A DNA stretch of 64,000 nucleotides, from the NCBI RefSeq assembly GCF_001427105.1, contig NZ_LMGI01000002.1:1798867-1862866 (forward strand). Direction: 5' to 3'. The notes beneath the pieces are model-generated. The model made no database searches. It was not told the DNA's origin and was given only the letters and a program-made list of their open reading frames with translations. Within the stretch, counting starts at the first letter, position 1. Each line of letters starts with the position of its first letter. Source of the stretch: Sphingopyxis sp. Root154 (GTDB taxonomy: Bacteria; Pseudomonadota; Alphaproteobacteria; Sphingomonadales; Sphingomonadaceae). Below are positions 17,501 to 25,799 of the stretch, piece after piece. A program made the translations under genes and the position numbers.

Positions 17501-17728
17501 GGCGTCCGACCGGTGCCGCAAGGTTTCGCTACGCTTGCCGCGCACCGCCTTGCCGTCGAAAATCACCTGCGCGCCCGATGCGCGCGCGAACGCGCGCAAT
17601 GCGCCGCCCAGATCCTGGGCCGGAATATCAAACTGCTGAACCTGGCGCGCTTCGGCATAGGCAGGTGCCGACATGGCAACCAGCGCGCCGAGCGCAAGAC
17701 TCGACAACAAATAACGACGTTTGGACAT
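14510..17728 (-). CDS. TonB-dependent receptor with N-terminal STN signalling domain
   Basis: FecA-type transducer receptor of 1072 residues. ATG 17728 is chosen over 17788 because GGGAGAGGG precedes it and it opens a signal peptide (MSKRRYLLSSLALGALVAMS). An STN domain follows (QQFDIPAQDLGGALRAFARA... to NGKIFIVSP), which passes a signal to a periplasmic anti-sigma factor. Next come the TonB-box-like EIIVTAQKK, a plug with SIRGIGTKA and LRGPQGTLYGRNATGGVVN, and a long 22-strand-type barrel ending GFAVTKKF. It lies 83 bases downstream of the FecR-like gene in the same direction. Binding of its ligand should activate the partner sigma factor and its own transcription. The last 250 bases or so are more AT-rich than the rest of the gene. 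Ligand unknown; iron chelates or peptides are possible. Confidence 0.92.
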   Translation of the reverse strand: MSKRRYLLSSLALGALVAMSAPAYAEARQVQQFDIPAQDLGGALRAFARASGAQVIFDGKAVRGKRSETLRHRSDAEEALRELLRGTGLTYRRNGKIFIVSPARKIAQADPALMASAVPAAATAEAPAQAISDPAEIIVTAQKKAESIQDVPLSVSAFSAAALDEYKIESGSELLRAVPNVTFSKTNFASYNFSIRGIGTKAISVASDPAVAISFNNTPLIRNRLFEQEYFDVERVEVLRGPQGTLYGRNATGGVVNMITNKPKLGEFEAWAKGEVGNYESKRLSGMINVPLGDFLSLRAAGAMTKRTGYDFNTVTSRRVNGRDLWSTRVSAAWEPSDRFRANAIWEHFEEDDNRSRTGKQLCTKDPGPTSFGGRDISADLRFRGILSQGCLPGSIYDDAAYSVPNAFALPHVAAAAIISSLGNAGARGPVMRLIDGSRDPYAGVVQSRDLREISTAIDPVFRAKNDVLQLNVEFDMTNSLRFYSNTSYSEDNYYSFQDYNRVNSGDAFNDSSKATDFRGRPLPTTGISPGGILDDPQLGKSSKILAADQVKSKSDQWYQEFRLQSDFSGKLNFSFGVNYLKFKIHEDYYVFSNLFTALAKTPLGTGGNGNPVRDCTGWTGGSDCTYIDPNPISSLNGNGHNYFRSQNIGSTRSYAAFGELYWKPADDLKITLGLRYTDDKKVATPIDSQLLLGTGLFGFGLINEGYIVSPDIVQQWKRVTGRAVVDWKPDLGFTDDTLLYASFSRGYKGGGTNPPGIGANPVQLKFFPLPKVFKPESVNAVEIGTKNDFASGRLSLNANAFFYDYKDYQVSQIVDRIALNETYDAQIWGAELEAVWRPTPRWQINTNLGYLDTRIADGMKSIDVMNRTQGNSDWIVMKPWIQLASNCIAPRALVEKYFNHPSSGGVAGDFAAFCGGQGNKNFAPGSFYSNMFGIAYDPQTDAPNQGRGFDADLGGNELPNSPHWTFNLGAQYTVPMDDWELTLRGDYYRQGESWARVYNTAIDRLKAWDNTNISITLERPESGFSLHAYVKNIFNNTPITDIFLNSDDSGLTANVFTLDPRIFGFAVTKKF

Positions 17729-17811
17729 ACCCTCTCCCTCTATGCGAGGGATCGATATTGCTGCCCCTCTGTCATAAAGACGAACCACCCACCCGGTTGC
17801 GCCCCAGATTT

Positions 17812-18873
17812 TTATCTTTGGTCCATTTTTTCTTTGTCGTTACTCGGATTTACAGTTTCGATAATGATTTTGCCGCCCTCTTCGTGGGCGGCCAGCGGAT
17901 AGAGCGAGGTCACGCCCTTGACGAAACTGTCGGCATCGCCCGCATCGAATACCCCATTGACGAGATGACGGCCGGCCGCCGCATCGCGGAGGACGATCGG
18001 CGATGCCGCGTAGCGATTGATCCGCTCGACCGCGTCGGTCAGCGGCATATCGACGAAATCGACCTGCCCGCCTTCCCATCCCAGCGAGCGCCCCGCGTCG
18101 ACGGGAAGGATTTCTGTCGCGCCCGACGAAAGGCTGGCGACCAGTTCCTGCCCTGGCAAAAGCTGAGTCGTCGCCCGGGTTACCGGTCGTTGTTTCTTGA
18201 GATGGCCCGCTGCCGCGGCGCGCGGAACGACGGCCACCTGTCCTTCGAACAGCTGGACACGGAGCTGGTCGCGCAGCAGCTCGACGCTGAAACTCGTGCC
18301 GATCGCCACCACCGCCTGCGAACCCGCGGTCACGGTAAACGGCCGGAGCGGATCCTTTGCGACGTCGAACTTGGCCCGGCCACGATCGAGTATGATCGCG
18401 CGGCGATGGTCGGTGAAGGATACCGACATCTGGCTGGCAGCATCGAGCGAAACGCTCGACCCGTCGTCGAGCCGGACGATCCGCCGCTCACCAACATCAG
18501 TGGAATAGACGTCGGGCGCCTCGCTCCAATACCAGGCGCCCATGCCCGCGACCATCACGAGCGCGGCCATCGTCGCGACGGCACGGCGGCGCGTCGGAGC
18601 GGGCTCTGCCGCGCGGCGCGCCTTTTCCATCGCGGTCAAGGCCTCGGCCCGGAGCGACAGGAAGCCGGGCATTTCGGCGATCGCGTCGGTTCCCTGCCAC
18701 ACCGTCACCATCTGTTCGAAATGGTAAGCGTGGCGCTCGTCCGCCGCCAGCCATGCATCGAAATCAGTTTGTTCGCTGACGGTCAGCGCCCGGTCGGCGA
18801 TGAGCAGGCACCAGGCGGCCGCCTGCTCCTCCCGCTCGGCGACGCGATCATTGTCATTCTGCGGGACCATCAT
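17812..18873 (-). CDS. FecR-family anti-sigma factor
   Basis: Membrane anti-sigma regulator of 353 residues. The frame is open to 19047, but the start is ATG 18873, which overlaps the sigma-factor stop as ATGATG. The cytoplasmic N-terminus has the DUF4880-like region (EEQAAAWCLLIADRALTVSE, then FDAWLAADERHAYHFEQM). A transmembrane helix follows at about 95-117 (VATMAALVMVAGMGAWYW), then the periplasmic FecR domain (STDVGERRIVRLDDGSSVSLDA-type beta repeats). The C-terminal segment resembles an STN/DUF4974 domain (VDMPLTDAVERINRYAASPI). It should hold the ECF sigma factor inactive until signalled by the STN receptor downstream. Confidence 0.93.
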   Translation of the reverse strand: MMVPQNDNDRVAEREEQAAAWCLLIADRALTVSEQTDFDAWLAADERHAYHFEQMVTVWQGTDAIAEMPGFLSLRAEALTAMEKARRAAEPAPTRRRAVATMAALVMVAGMGAWYWSEAPDVYSTDVGERRIVRLDDGSSVSLDAASQMSVSFTDHRRAIILDRGRAKFDVAKDPLRPFTVTAGSQAVVAIGTSFSVELLRDQLRVQLFEGQVAVVPRAAAAGHLKKQRPVTRATTQLLPGQELVASLSSGATEILPVDAGRSLGWEGGQVDFVDMPLTDAVERINRYAASPIVLRDAAAGRHLVNGVFDAGDADSFVKGVTSLYPLAAHEEGGKIIIETVNPSNDKEKMDQR

Positions 18874-19379
18874 GTCCGCCGCTCCATGCGGCGCGCGAGG
18901 AAGACCAGCGCGCGCGAAATATGCTTGTCGACGGTGCGGAGGTGAAATCCGAAATTGTCGGCGATCGTCTGCTTCGGAATATTCTCCACGCGGTATAATA
19001 TGAAAATCTGCTGCGTCGGCTCGGGAAGCGCCTGGATCGCCGCCCACAGGATCGAAATGGATTCGCGCGCGGAAACAATCCGGAACGGATCGAAGCCATC
19101 GACGCCGGCGCTGGCATCGCTTCGCACCGCGTCCGCGAAGTTCCGGCGTACACGGTCGTGGCGCGCCCGATCCGTCACCAGGTTGGCGGCGATCCGGAAG
19201 ATATAGGCGGCACTCGTCTCTTCGTCGCCTCTTTGCGCGTTCGATAACCGCAAAAAAACCTCCTGAGTCATGTCTTCGGCTTCCGCGAGGCTGGCAACGC
19301 GCCGGGAAAAAAAGGCGATCAGCGGCGGCCGGAACTTCCGGGTCAACCGCTCGAGTTCGGAGGCAGGTTCCGCCGTCAC
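18870..19379 (-). CDS. FecI-type ECF sigma factor
   Basis: ECF sigma factor of 169 residues starting at GTG 19379 with GGGAGAGAC upstream. Region 2 includes FFSRRVASLAEAEDMTQEVF and ARHDRVRR. Region 4 includes ALPEPTQQIFILYRVENIPK and the helix-turn-helix near TIADNFGFHLRTVDKHISRA. It heads the operon fecI-fecR-STN receptor and overlaps the anti-sigma gene by four bases. It should control the receptor operon and possibly the divergent S9 peptidase gene, with which it shares a 232-bp intergenic region. Confidence 0.93.
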   Translation of the reverse strand: MTAEPASELERLTRKFRPPLIAFFSRRVASLAEAEDMTQEVFLRLSNAQRGDEETSAAYIFRIAANLVTDRARHDRVRRNFADAVRSDASAGVDGFDPFRIVSARESISILWAAIQALPEPTQQIFILYRVENIPKQTIADNFGFHLRTVDKHISRALVFLARRMERRT

Positions 19380-19611
19380 GTCTCTCCCTTTTTCCTTCTC
19401 CTAGACAAGACGGTTATCGGAGCGAAATGCGCCCTGTTTTTTCAAGCACCCGAAAGATCCATAGAGATGCGAGCTTCAGAGTGCCCCACACACTATTCTC
19501 CAGCAAGTCTTCGCACGCCCAAATGTAGGTGGCGAGTATCATTTGATTTTCTCAACTAGTTCGGGAAAATACCCGCCGACGATATAGCTGTCTGTCTTTC
19601 GGGGGGAGGAT

Positions 19612-21612
19612 GTGTTGGGGCTTGAGCGCAAGCATAAGCGGGACATGGCATGGGTGTCATTCGGCGCGTATCTCCTCGCCGCGACGGCGCTTCTTTTCTC
19701 TCCCGGCACGTTCGCCGCGGCCGATTCCAAAACGCCGCCTGTAACGCCGGGCTTTACCCCGCTACCGACCAGCGCCTTCGCCGAGCTTCCGTTCGTCGAA
19801 GATGTCGCCCTGTCGCCCGACGGCACGCATATCGCGGGGCTGTTCGGGATCGCGGGCGAACAGCGCATCATGATGATGTCCCTGCTGGGCGACCGGTCGA
19901 AAGGGGTGCGCATCACCGTTCCAGACCAGACCCAGGTCGCGTGGATCCGCTGGGTCGGAAACGACAATATCATCGTGGGCCTCTATGCATTGATGCCGGT
20001 CGAGGCCGACCGCTGGTATATTTCGCGGGTGATCGGCATCAATCGCGGGACGGGAAAGATTACAAAGCTGCTCTGGGACAGCGGCGGGCAGAATGCATCC
20101 GATGTCCTGTGGATTCCGTCCGACGGCAGCACCGAAATCCTCGTCGCGGCGCAAAACTCGATTTACGGCAGCAACCCCGACTTCTGGCCGGCGGTCTATC
20201 GCGTCGACGTGACGACGGCGCGCAAGCGGATCGTCGAAAGACCGCGCACCAATATCGTCGACTGGGGGGCCGACCATCTGGGCCAGGTCCGTTTCGGCAT
20301 CGGCTATCGCGACGCGAGCACCCAATCGACGCTGCTGTTTCGATCGCATGGCGAAGGGTCGTTGCGCGTGATCGACAGCGCAAAGCTCGGCGCCGAAGAA
20401 GAATTGACTGTTCCTTTCCACTTCGTGCCCGGGAGCAACAACGGGTTCGTCATCAAGGAAGTCGAGGGCGGCCGGTCGGCGGTCGTCGAAGTCGACGTTC
20501 CGACCGGCAAGGCGGTGCGGACGGTCTACGCCGCCGACGATGCCGATGTCGAAAGCGTGTTGCTGCCATCGAACGGCTCGAAAATACTCGGCGTCCGGAC
20601 CAGCGACCGCAGCACGCCCTTGCGCTGGATCGATCCGGCGATGGCGGCGCATCAAAAGACTCTTGAAGCGGCGTCACCGCAATCGAAGGTCCGGATCGAG
20701 AGCCTGAGCGCCGATCAGAGCAAGATGCTGGTGCGCTTCAGCACGCCCGACAATCCCGGCCTGCTTTTCTATTTCGACGCGGCGACGGGCGACCTGCTCA
20801 AGCTGGCGGCGATGAACGACACGATCGGCGGCAAGCGCCTCTCGCGCGGCCGGATGGTCCAGTACAAGGCGCGCGACGGGCTCGAGATCGAGGGCGTGCT
20901 GACAATGCCGCGCGGCCGGCGCGACAAGAATTTGCCCTTCATCGTCATGCCGCACGGGGGACCGTGGGGACATGACGAACTGAGCTATGACTATTGGGCG
21001 CAATTCCTCGCCGAACGCGGCTACGCCGTGCTCCAGCCCAATTTTCGCGGATCGACGGGCTATGGCGCCGCATTCGAAAAGGCCGGTCAGGGTCAGCTGG
21101 GCTTCGCGATGCAGGACGATGTCACCGACGGCGTCCACTGGGCCGTGAAGGAAGGCATCGCCGACCCGAAGCGGGTCTGCATCGTCGGCGGCTCCTATGG
21201 CGGCTATGCCGCGATGTGGGGGACCGTCAAGGATCCCGACCTGTATCGCTGCGCGATCTCGATCAACGGCGTCGCCAACCTGCGCCGCGAGGTCAATGAT
21301 TTCGGGGGGATGATGCGCGAACGCCTTTATCGCGGCCAATGGCAGAAGATGACCCCCGATTTCGCCGCCGTCTCCCCGATCAACGCTATCGCCCGGATCA
21401 AGGCGCCGCTGCTGCTCGTCCACGGCAAGAAAGACGTCACGGTCGATCACGGCCAGTCGGCGCGCATGTATTCGGCGATGACGAAAGCCGGCAAGACGGT
21501 CGAGTTCGTGTCGGTTCCGCTCGCCGACCATTATTTCACGCGTCAGGCCGATCGCATGACCTTGCTGACGTCGATCGAAACCTTTCTCGCCAAGCATAAT
21601 CCGGCCGACTGA
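19612..21612 (+). CDS. S9-family prolyl oligopeptidase-like peptidase, exported
   Basis: Serine peptidase of about 666 residues. A strong GGGGGGAGGA at 19601-19610 lies too close to GTG 19612, so TTG 19615 or ATG 19645 may be the real start; all give the same signal peptide (AWVSFGAYLLAATALLFSPG). Residues 60-400 form a beta-propeller-like domain. The C-terminal alpha/beta-hydrolase domain has nucleophile GGSYGGYA (Ser528), HGKKD (Asp608) and LADHYF (His640), a complete triad. It is transcribed divergently from the fecI-fecR-receptor operon. Lasso-peptide isopeptidases are S9 relatives found beside such signalling modules; the canonical Asp in the triad and the absence of lasso biosynthesis genes argue for a plain dipeptidyl/oligopeptidase. 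Likely periplasmic. Confidence 0.88.
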   Translation: MLGLERKHKRDMAWVSFGAYLLAATALLFSPGTFAAADSKTPPVTPGFTPLPTSAFAELPFVEDVALSPDGTHIAGLFGIAGEQRIMMMSLLGDRSKGVRITVPDQTQVAWIRWVGNDNIIVGLYALMPVEADRWYISRVIGINRGTGKITKLLWDSGGQNASDVLWIPSDGSTEILVAAQNSIYGSNPDFWPAVYRVDVTTARKRIVERPRTNIVDWGADHLGQVRFGIGYRDASTQSTLLFRSHGEGSLRVIDSAKLGAEEELTVPFHFVPGSNNGFVIKEVEGGRSAVVEVDVPTGKAVRTVYAADDADVESVLLPSNGSKILGVRTSDRSTPLRWIDPAMAAHQKTLEAASPQSKVRIESLSADQSKMLVRFSTPDNPGLLFYFDAATGDLLKLAAMNDTIGGKRLSRGRMVQYKARDGLEIEGVLTMPRGRRDKNLPFIVMPHGGPWGHDELSYDYWAQFLAERGYAVLQPNFRGSTGYGAAFEKAGQGQLGFAMQDDVTDGVHWAVKEGIADPKRVCIVGGSYGGYAAMWGTVKDPDLYRCAISINGVANLRREVNDFGGMMRERLYRGQWQKMTPDFAAVSPINAIARIKAPLLLVHGKKDVTVDHGQSARMYSAMTKAGKTVEFVSVPLADHYFTRQADRMTLLTSIETFLAKHNPAD

Positions 21613-21665
21613 CCCGCGGGGCCAATCGCCGCCCGCCGGCCCGCGGTCCGCCGGCATGCTCCAGA

Positions 21666-22382
21666 ATGGCGCCATCGCCGACCCTTCGCCGCTGTTCGCG
21701 CGGTGCGCTTGCAGGCATCGCAATTTTCGTGATCGAAAGCGGGGGCCATATCCATCTGATCCTGCCCGACGCCACCGAGCGGGCGGCCTGTTTCCGTGTG
21801 CTCGCGGCGGGGTCCGAACGGATCGTGCGCAGCTTTGCGAGCGCCGATGCATGGATCGAAGCCGAGGGGCCGGATTCGTGCGGGATCCTGCTCTTTCATT
21901 GGTGCCAGCCCGGCCGGACCGGCGGCGCGGCGCTGCTCGACCGCGTTGCGGCGCGCGCCGCAATCGTCGCCTTTGTCGCCGCCGAGCAACTGAGTATCGC
22001 CGAATCGCGTGCGATCCTGCGCGGCGGGGCACAGGATCTGCTGCCCGCGCCGCTCGACCCGCGCCTCGTCCGCCGCACGGTTGACGCGGCGCTCGCCGAC
22101 TGGCGCGCACGGCAGGGCGCGCTCGACCGGCACCGCGAGGCCGAGGCGCGGCTGGCGGCGCTGACCCCGCGCGAGCGCGATATATTGGATGCGATCGCGG
22201 CGGGGCTCGGCAATAAGGCGATCGCGCGTCAGCTGGAATTGAGCCCCCGCACCGTCGAGGTGCACCGCGCGAACATCATGCGCCGCGCCGGAGCGGGCAA
22301 TGTCGCCGAACTGCTGCGGCTGCAGTTCATCGCCGAGTTCGCGTGCGCCGCGCCGCGCAATCCGCTCCGTTTTGGCGCTTGA
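21666..22382 (+). CDS. FixJ/NarL-type regulator with degenerate receiver domain
   Basis: DNA-binding regulator of up to 238 residues. The C-terminal LuxR-type helix-turn-helix (about 165-225) is clear: LTPRERDILDAIAAGLGNKA, SPRTVEVHRANIMRR. The N-terminal half has a receiver-like length and pattern, but the usual acidic pocket and phosphoryl-accepting Asp are not evident, and it ends with a Lys/Pro-poor variant of the signature region (AAQDLLPAPLD-like). The real start may be GTG 21729, which begins the first beta strand (VIESGGHIHLIL). It follows the S9 peptidase by 53 bases in the same direction. Targets are unknown. Confidence 0.8.
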   Translation: MAPSPTLRRCSRGALAGIAIFVIESGGHIHLILPDATERAACFRVLAAGSERIVRSFASADAWIEAEGPDSCGILLFHWCQPGRTGGAALLDRVAARAAIVAFVAAEQLSIAESRAILRGGAQDLLPAPLDPRLVRRTVDAALADWRARQGALDRHREAEARLAALTPRERDILDAIAAGLGNKAIARQLELSPRTVEVHRANIMRRAGAGNVAELLRLQFIAEFACAAPRNPLRFGA

Positions 22383-22430
22383 TTGTGCGGGAACCCCGGC
22401 CGGATGCGGCGCAATGCGCCTATAAGGGAC

Positions 22431-22550
22431 ATGAACGGCGTACCGCCCTTGAGTTGGTCCCCATTGGCGCTGCCGTTCATCCGCATGGGGTCAACCCCAC
22501 CTGATTCCATGCGAACGGGCCGGCAGGGGATGTTCCTCCCCTGCCGGCCC
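22431..22550 (+). ncRNA. Candidate small structured RNA ending in a strong terminator
   Basis: A -10-like TATAAG (22421-22426) precedes a stretch starting ATGAACGGC (22431-22439), which pairs with GCCGTTCAT (22472-22480). The stretch also contains GGGGTCAACCCC and ends in a 14-bp terminator hairpin. The resulting transcript of about 120 nt has no plausible protein and fills the gap between two convergent genes. No Rfam family is recognised and the -35 box is not clear. Confidence 0.35.
22517..22550. terminator. Perfect 14-bp hairpin between convergent genes
   Basis: GGGCCGGCAGGGGA and TCCCCTGCCGGCCC form a perfect 14-bp stem around a 6-base loop, followed on the plus strand by TATCTTATCC. 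It ends 5 bases before the stop of the minus-strand acyltransferase gene, so it likely terminates the plus-strand regulator transcript or the candidate small RNA, and perhaps acts in both directions. Confidence 0.75.
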
Positions 22551-22554
22551 TATC

Positions 22555-23601
22555 TTATCCCGTGACGAGCGCGCGCTGTTCGGCACGGCCCATCGAGAGC
22601 AGGATCGGGTCGGCCGCCTGCCGCGCCGCGAAATCGGCTTTGCTCCGGATTCCCTGCCAGCCGATGCCGATCAGCGATTGCGCGATCGCACCGCCCAGCG
22701 TGTCGCCCGGGCCCGGCAGGATTATGACGTCGGGGGCATATTCCCTGACCGCGACCTGCACCGAGAGCGCGAAATCATAAGGCGCGAGGATCTGGTGCCC
22801 GAAAGTGTAGTCCCAGATCGCGGCCGGGTCGCTCGCGTGGCGGCGCCAGATATGTCCGCGCCCGTCGACCAGCGGCAGCGCGGGGCGGTGGAAGAGTGCA
22901 TGCGGCAGTTCGGCCATCGCCTTGTCCGAGCTGCCGAACATCAGCGGGGTGTGGAACGGACCGTGGCCCGCGAGACGCAGCGGATCGCGCCCCGGCGTCG
23001 GCGGCGCTTCGGCGAGGAGGGCGGCGAGCCCTTCCTCATTGCCCGCGAGCACGAGCATCCCGGCAAGGTCGATCGAGAGCGCGATTGCGTGGCCGGGACG
23101 CGCACCGATATCGGCGACAAGACCGAGCAGCGTCTCGCGCAGCCCCGAGACCGGCCGCCAATCTTCGTCGACGACCTGCAACAGGATTTGCCCGCCCGGC
23201 CCGTGCGCCTGGCTGTTGAGCCCCATCGCGTTGCTGATACGGAAACCGTCCTCGACCGACACCGCGCCGCCCAAGGCGAGCGCGCTGTACCAGCCCATCG
23301 AATTGCCGGCGACGGCAACGACGTCATATGCGTCGCGGTCGATGCTGAGATAGTCGAGCGCGGTCGCGGTGTAGATCAGCGGCGCCGCGACATCGCCGCG
23401 CATGTGCGTCGCGACGCTGAAACGGTCGACGCCGTCGAGTTCGGTTACGGTTGGCTGGCCGCGTGTCCGGCGCTGCGCGTCGAAATTCGCGATCAGCTCG
23501 CCGAAACGTGCGCCGTGCAGCCGCGAGATGCTGCCTAGCTCGCCCTTGCCATAGGTGCCGCGGCCGGGGGCGACGACGAGCGCGGTCTGGCGCGCGCTCA
23601 T
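22555..23601 (-). CDS. ACP S-malonyltransferase-like acyltransferase
   Basis: Protein of 348 residues with the FabD/acyltransferase fold signature AVAGNSMGWYSA (Ser101 as nucleophile in GxSxG) and a later GHGPFHTPLM segment that could hold the catalytic His. It is somewhat longer than FabD (about 310) and divergent outside the motifs, so it is probably not the housekeeping malonyltransferase. Its ATG overlaps the stop of the upstream fused E1 gene by four bases, so the two are translationally coupled. This suggests that it acts on acyl groups made by, or regulated with, the 2-oxo-acid dehydrogenase. Substrate unknown. Confidence 0.7.
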   Translation of the reverse strand: MSARQTALVVAPGRGTYGKGELGSISRLHGARFGELIANFDAQRRTRGQPTVTELDGVDRFSVATHMRGDVAAPLIYTATALDYLSIDRDAYDVVAVAGNSMGWYSALALGGAVSVEDGFRISNAMGLNSQAHGPGGQILLQVVDEDWRPVSGLRETLLGLVADIGARPGHAIALSIDLAGMLVLAGNEEGLAALLAEAPPTPGRDPLRLAGHGPFHTPLMFGSSDKAMAELPHALFHRPALPLVDGRGHIWRRHASDPAAIWDYTFGHQILAPYDFALSVQVAVREYAPDVIILPGPGDTLGGAIAQSLIGIGWQGIRSKADFAARQAADPILLSMGRAEQRALVTG

Positions 23602-25799
23602 GCGAGAAGCTCCTTCGCGGCGGCATAGATTGAATCGCGGCTCGGTAGCGTGAGTGTCGCCGCGCGGCCGAGCGGGATGAAGCTGTCGTCGGCGGCAATG
23701 CGTGCGAGCTTCTTGCCCGGCGTGCGCTCAACGAAGGTCGCCATCAGCGCCTCGCTCTGCGATCCGGTGATGCGGCATTCGTCGACGATCAGGATGCGGC
23801 TGGCATCGCCGACCGCGGCGACGAGCTTCTCCTCGTCGACCGGGCCGAGCCAGCGCAGATCGATTACGCGGGCGTTGACGCCGTCGGCAGCGAGTAGCTT
23901 TTCGGCCTGCCGCGAATAATAAGTGCCGTTGCCATAGGTCACGATCGCGAGGTCGGTGCCCTGCCCATGCACCCCGACATCGCCGAAGCGGATCGGCGTC
24001 TCCGCGCCCGGCGCCTCATAGGCGCTGGTCCACAGGCCATCGCCCTCTTCGTGCAGGTCGCGCGTCATATAGAGCGCGATCGGTTCGACGAAGACGACGA
24101 CGCGCTGTTCCTCGCGCGCGAGCCGCACGCATTCACGAAGCATGGCGACGGCATCGCGGCCGTTCGACGGCACCGCGAGGATCACCCCCGGAATGTCGCG
24201 GAAGACCGCGAGGCTGTTGTCGTTGTGGAAATGGCCGCCGAAACCCTTCTGGTAACCGAGTCCCGCGATGCGCAGCACCATCGGGTTGGTATATTGACCG
24301 TCGGAGAAGAAACTGAGCGTCGCAGCCTCGCCGCGGATCTGGTCCTCGGCATTATGGACATAGGCGAGGAACTGGATTTCGGGCATCGGCAGGAAATCAT
24401 TGTGCGCCATGCCGATCGCGAGTCCGAGAATCGCCTGTTCGTCGAGCAAGGTATTGACGACGCGCGCCGATCCAAAGCGCTGGTGGAGCTTCGCGGTGAC
24501 GTTATAGACACCGCCCTTCGGCCCGACATCCTCGCCCGCGACGACGATCTCCTTGTGCGCGAGCATCAGGTCGGCGAGCGCCCAGCTCAAAAGCCGCGCC
24601 ATATGCTGCGGCTTGTCCATCGCGCCGGCATCGCTGCCGAACATCGCCTTGCGATCCTCGTCCGACGGCGTGTTGGCGCGCGCCACCTCGCGCTTCGGCG
24701 GAATCAGGCTTTCCATCACATGCTTCGGGGTGGTGATCTTGGGGCGAAGGATTGCCGCTTCGGCCTGCCGCGCGAGCGTCGCGCCGATATCCTCATAGGC
24801 CTCTGCGATTTCGGCGGGCGACATCCAGCCATGTTCGGCCATCAGCGCCGCACCGGTGAGCAGCGGGTCGCGCGCTTCGTCGGCCTCGATCAGCGCCTTG
24901 GGAAGATAGGCGCCCTGCACGTCGGAGCCGGCGTGGCCATAGAGGCGCACCGTCGCCATGTGGAGGAAAACGGGCTTGCGGGTGCGGCGCGCATAATCGG
25001 CGGCTTCGGCGGCGCCGGCATAGGCCGAGACGAGGTCGGTGCCGTCGCATTTGATATAGTGCAGCCCCGCGCGGTGGCGGAACTGCGCCTCGATCCAGCC
25101 CGTCGGGGTGCGCGTCGAAATCCCGATGCCATTATCTTCGCAGAGGAAGATCAGCGGCATCGGCGAACCCTGGAACGCCGCCCAGCCCGCGGTGTTGAAC
25201 GCGCCCTGCGCGGTCGAATGGTTCGCCGACGCATCGCCGAAGCTCGTCAGCACGACGGCATCATCGGGAAGCGGCAGCCCGGTCATGCCGAGGCGGCGCG
25301 CGATGCCGATCGAGAAAGCGGCGCCGACCGCCTTCGGCAAGTGCGAGGCGATCGTCGAGGTTTGCGGCGGGATATTGAGCGGTTTTGAGCCGATGACCTT
25401 GTGGCGTCCGCCCGAGATCGGGTCTTCGGACGACGCGGCGAAGCTCAGCAGCATGTCCCACGTCGGCGTGCCGCCGGGAAGCTGGCGCGAGCGGTGGAGC
25501 TGAAAGGCGTTCGAACGATAATGGAGAAACGCCATGTCGGTGACGCGCAGCGCCGCGGCGACCGCGGCATTGCCCTCGTGCCCCGACGATCCGATCGTGT
25601 AGAAACCCTCGCCCCGCGCCTGCAGATGGCGCGATAGCCGGTCCATCTGGCGGCTGGTCAGCTGCGACAGGAAGACATCGGTCGCGTCAGCGCGCGACAG
25701 GCCAACCACCGCAGGGTCGGGCGCGTCGGCGCGATCGGGCAGCCTTCCTTCGGCCAGCGCCGCCAGGAATTTTTCATGCACCGCCTGCGCTGCGTCCAC
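23598..25799 (-). CDS. Fused E1 alpha-beta thiamine-diphosphate 2-oxo-acid dehydrogenase
   Basis: Thiamine-diphosphate enzyme of 733 residues. The frame runs on to 26381, but GTG 25799 is chosen because GGAGGA lies 5 bases before it and the extra sequence overlaps the divergent gene. Residues 1-370 match the E1 alpha subunit of branched-chain 2-oxo-acid or acetoin dehydrogenases: YTIGSSGHEGNAAV, HYRSNAF, and cofactor motif SFGDASANHSTAQGAFNTAGW-like (GDG..N variant) at about 187-206, then CEDNGIGIST. Residues 390-733 match E1 beta: VVAGEDVGPKGGVY, LLDEQAILGLAIGMA, GGHFHNDNSLAVF and the C-terminal transketolase domain. It should decarboxylate a 2-oxo acid and pass the acyl group to a lipoyl E2, but no E2 or E3 gene is in the window. 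It is coupled to an acyltransferase-like gene instead. Confidence 0.85.
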   Translation of the reverse strand: MDAAQAVHEKFLAALAEGRLPDRADAPDPAVVGLSRADATDVFLSQLTSRQMDRLSRHLQARGEGFYTIGSSGHEGNAAVAAALRVTDMAFLHYRSNAFQLHRSRQLPGGTPTWDMLLSFAASSEDPISGGRHKVIGSKPLNIPPQTSTIASHLPKAVGAAFSIGIARRLGMTGLPLPDDAVVLTSFGDASANHSTAQGAFNTAGWAAFQGSPMPLIFLCEDNGIGISTRTPTGWIEAQFRHRAGLHYIKCDGTDLVSAYAGAAEAADYARRTRKPVFLHMATVRLYGHAGSDVQGAYLPKALIEADEARDPLLTGAALMAEHGWMSPAEIAEAYEDIGATLARQAEAAILRPKITTPKHVMESLIPPKREVARANTPSDEDRKAMFGSDAGAMDKPQHMARLLSWALADLMLAHKEIVVAGEDVGPKGGVYNVTAKLHQRFGSARVVNTLLDEQAILGLAIGMAHNDFLPMPEIQFLAYVHNAEDQIRGEAATLSFFSDGQYTNPMVLRIAGLGYQKGFGGHFHNDNSLAVFRDIPGVILAVPSNGRDAVAMLRECVRLAREEQRVVVFVEPIALYMTRDLHEEGDGLWTSAYEAPGAETPIRFGDVGVHGQGTDLAIVTYGNGTYYSRQAEKLLAADGVNARVIDLRWLGPVDEEKLVAAVGDASRILIVDECRITGSQSEALMATFVERTPGKKLARIAADDSFIPLGRAATLTLPSRDSIYAAAKELLA

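Noticed and set aside
19380..19611. Lasso-peptide precursor between the ECF sigma and S9 peptidase genes
   Set aside because: No short ORF with a leader and Gly-start core is visible.
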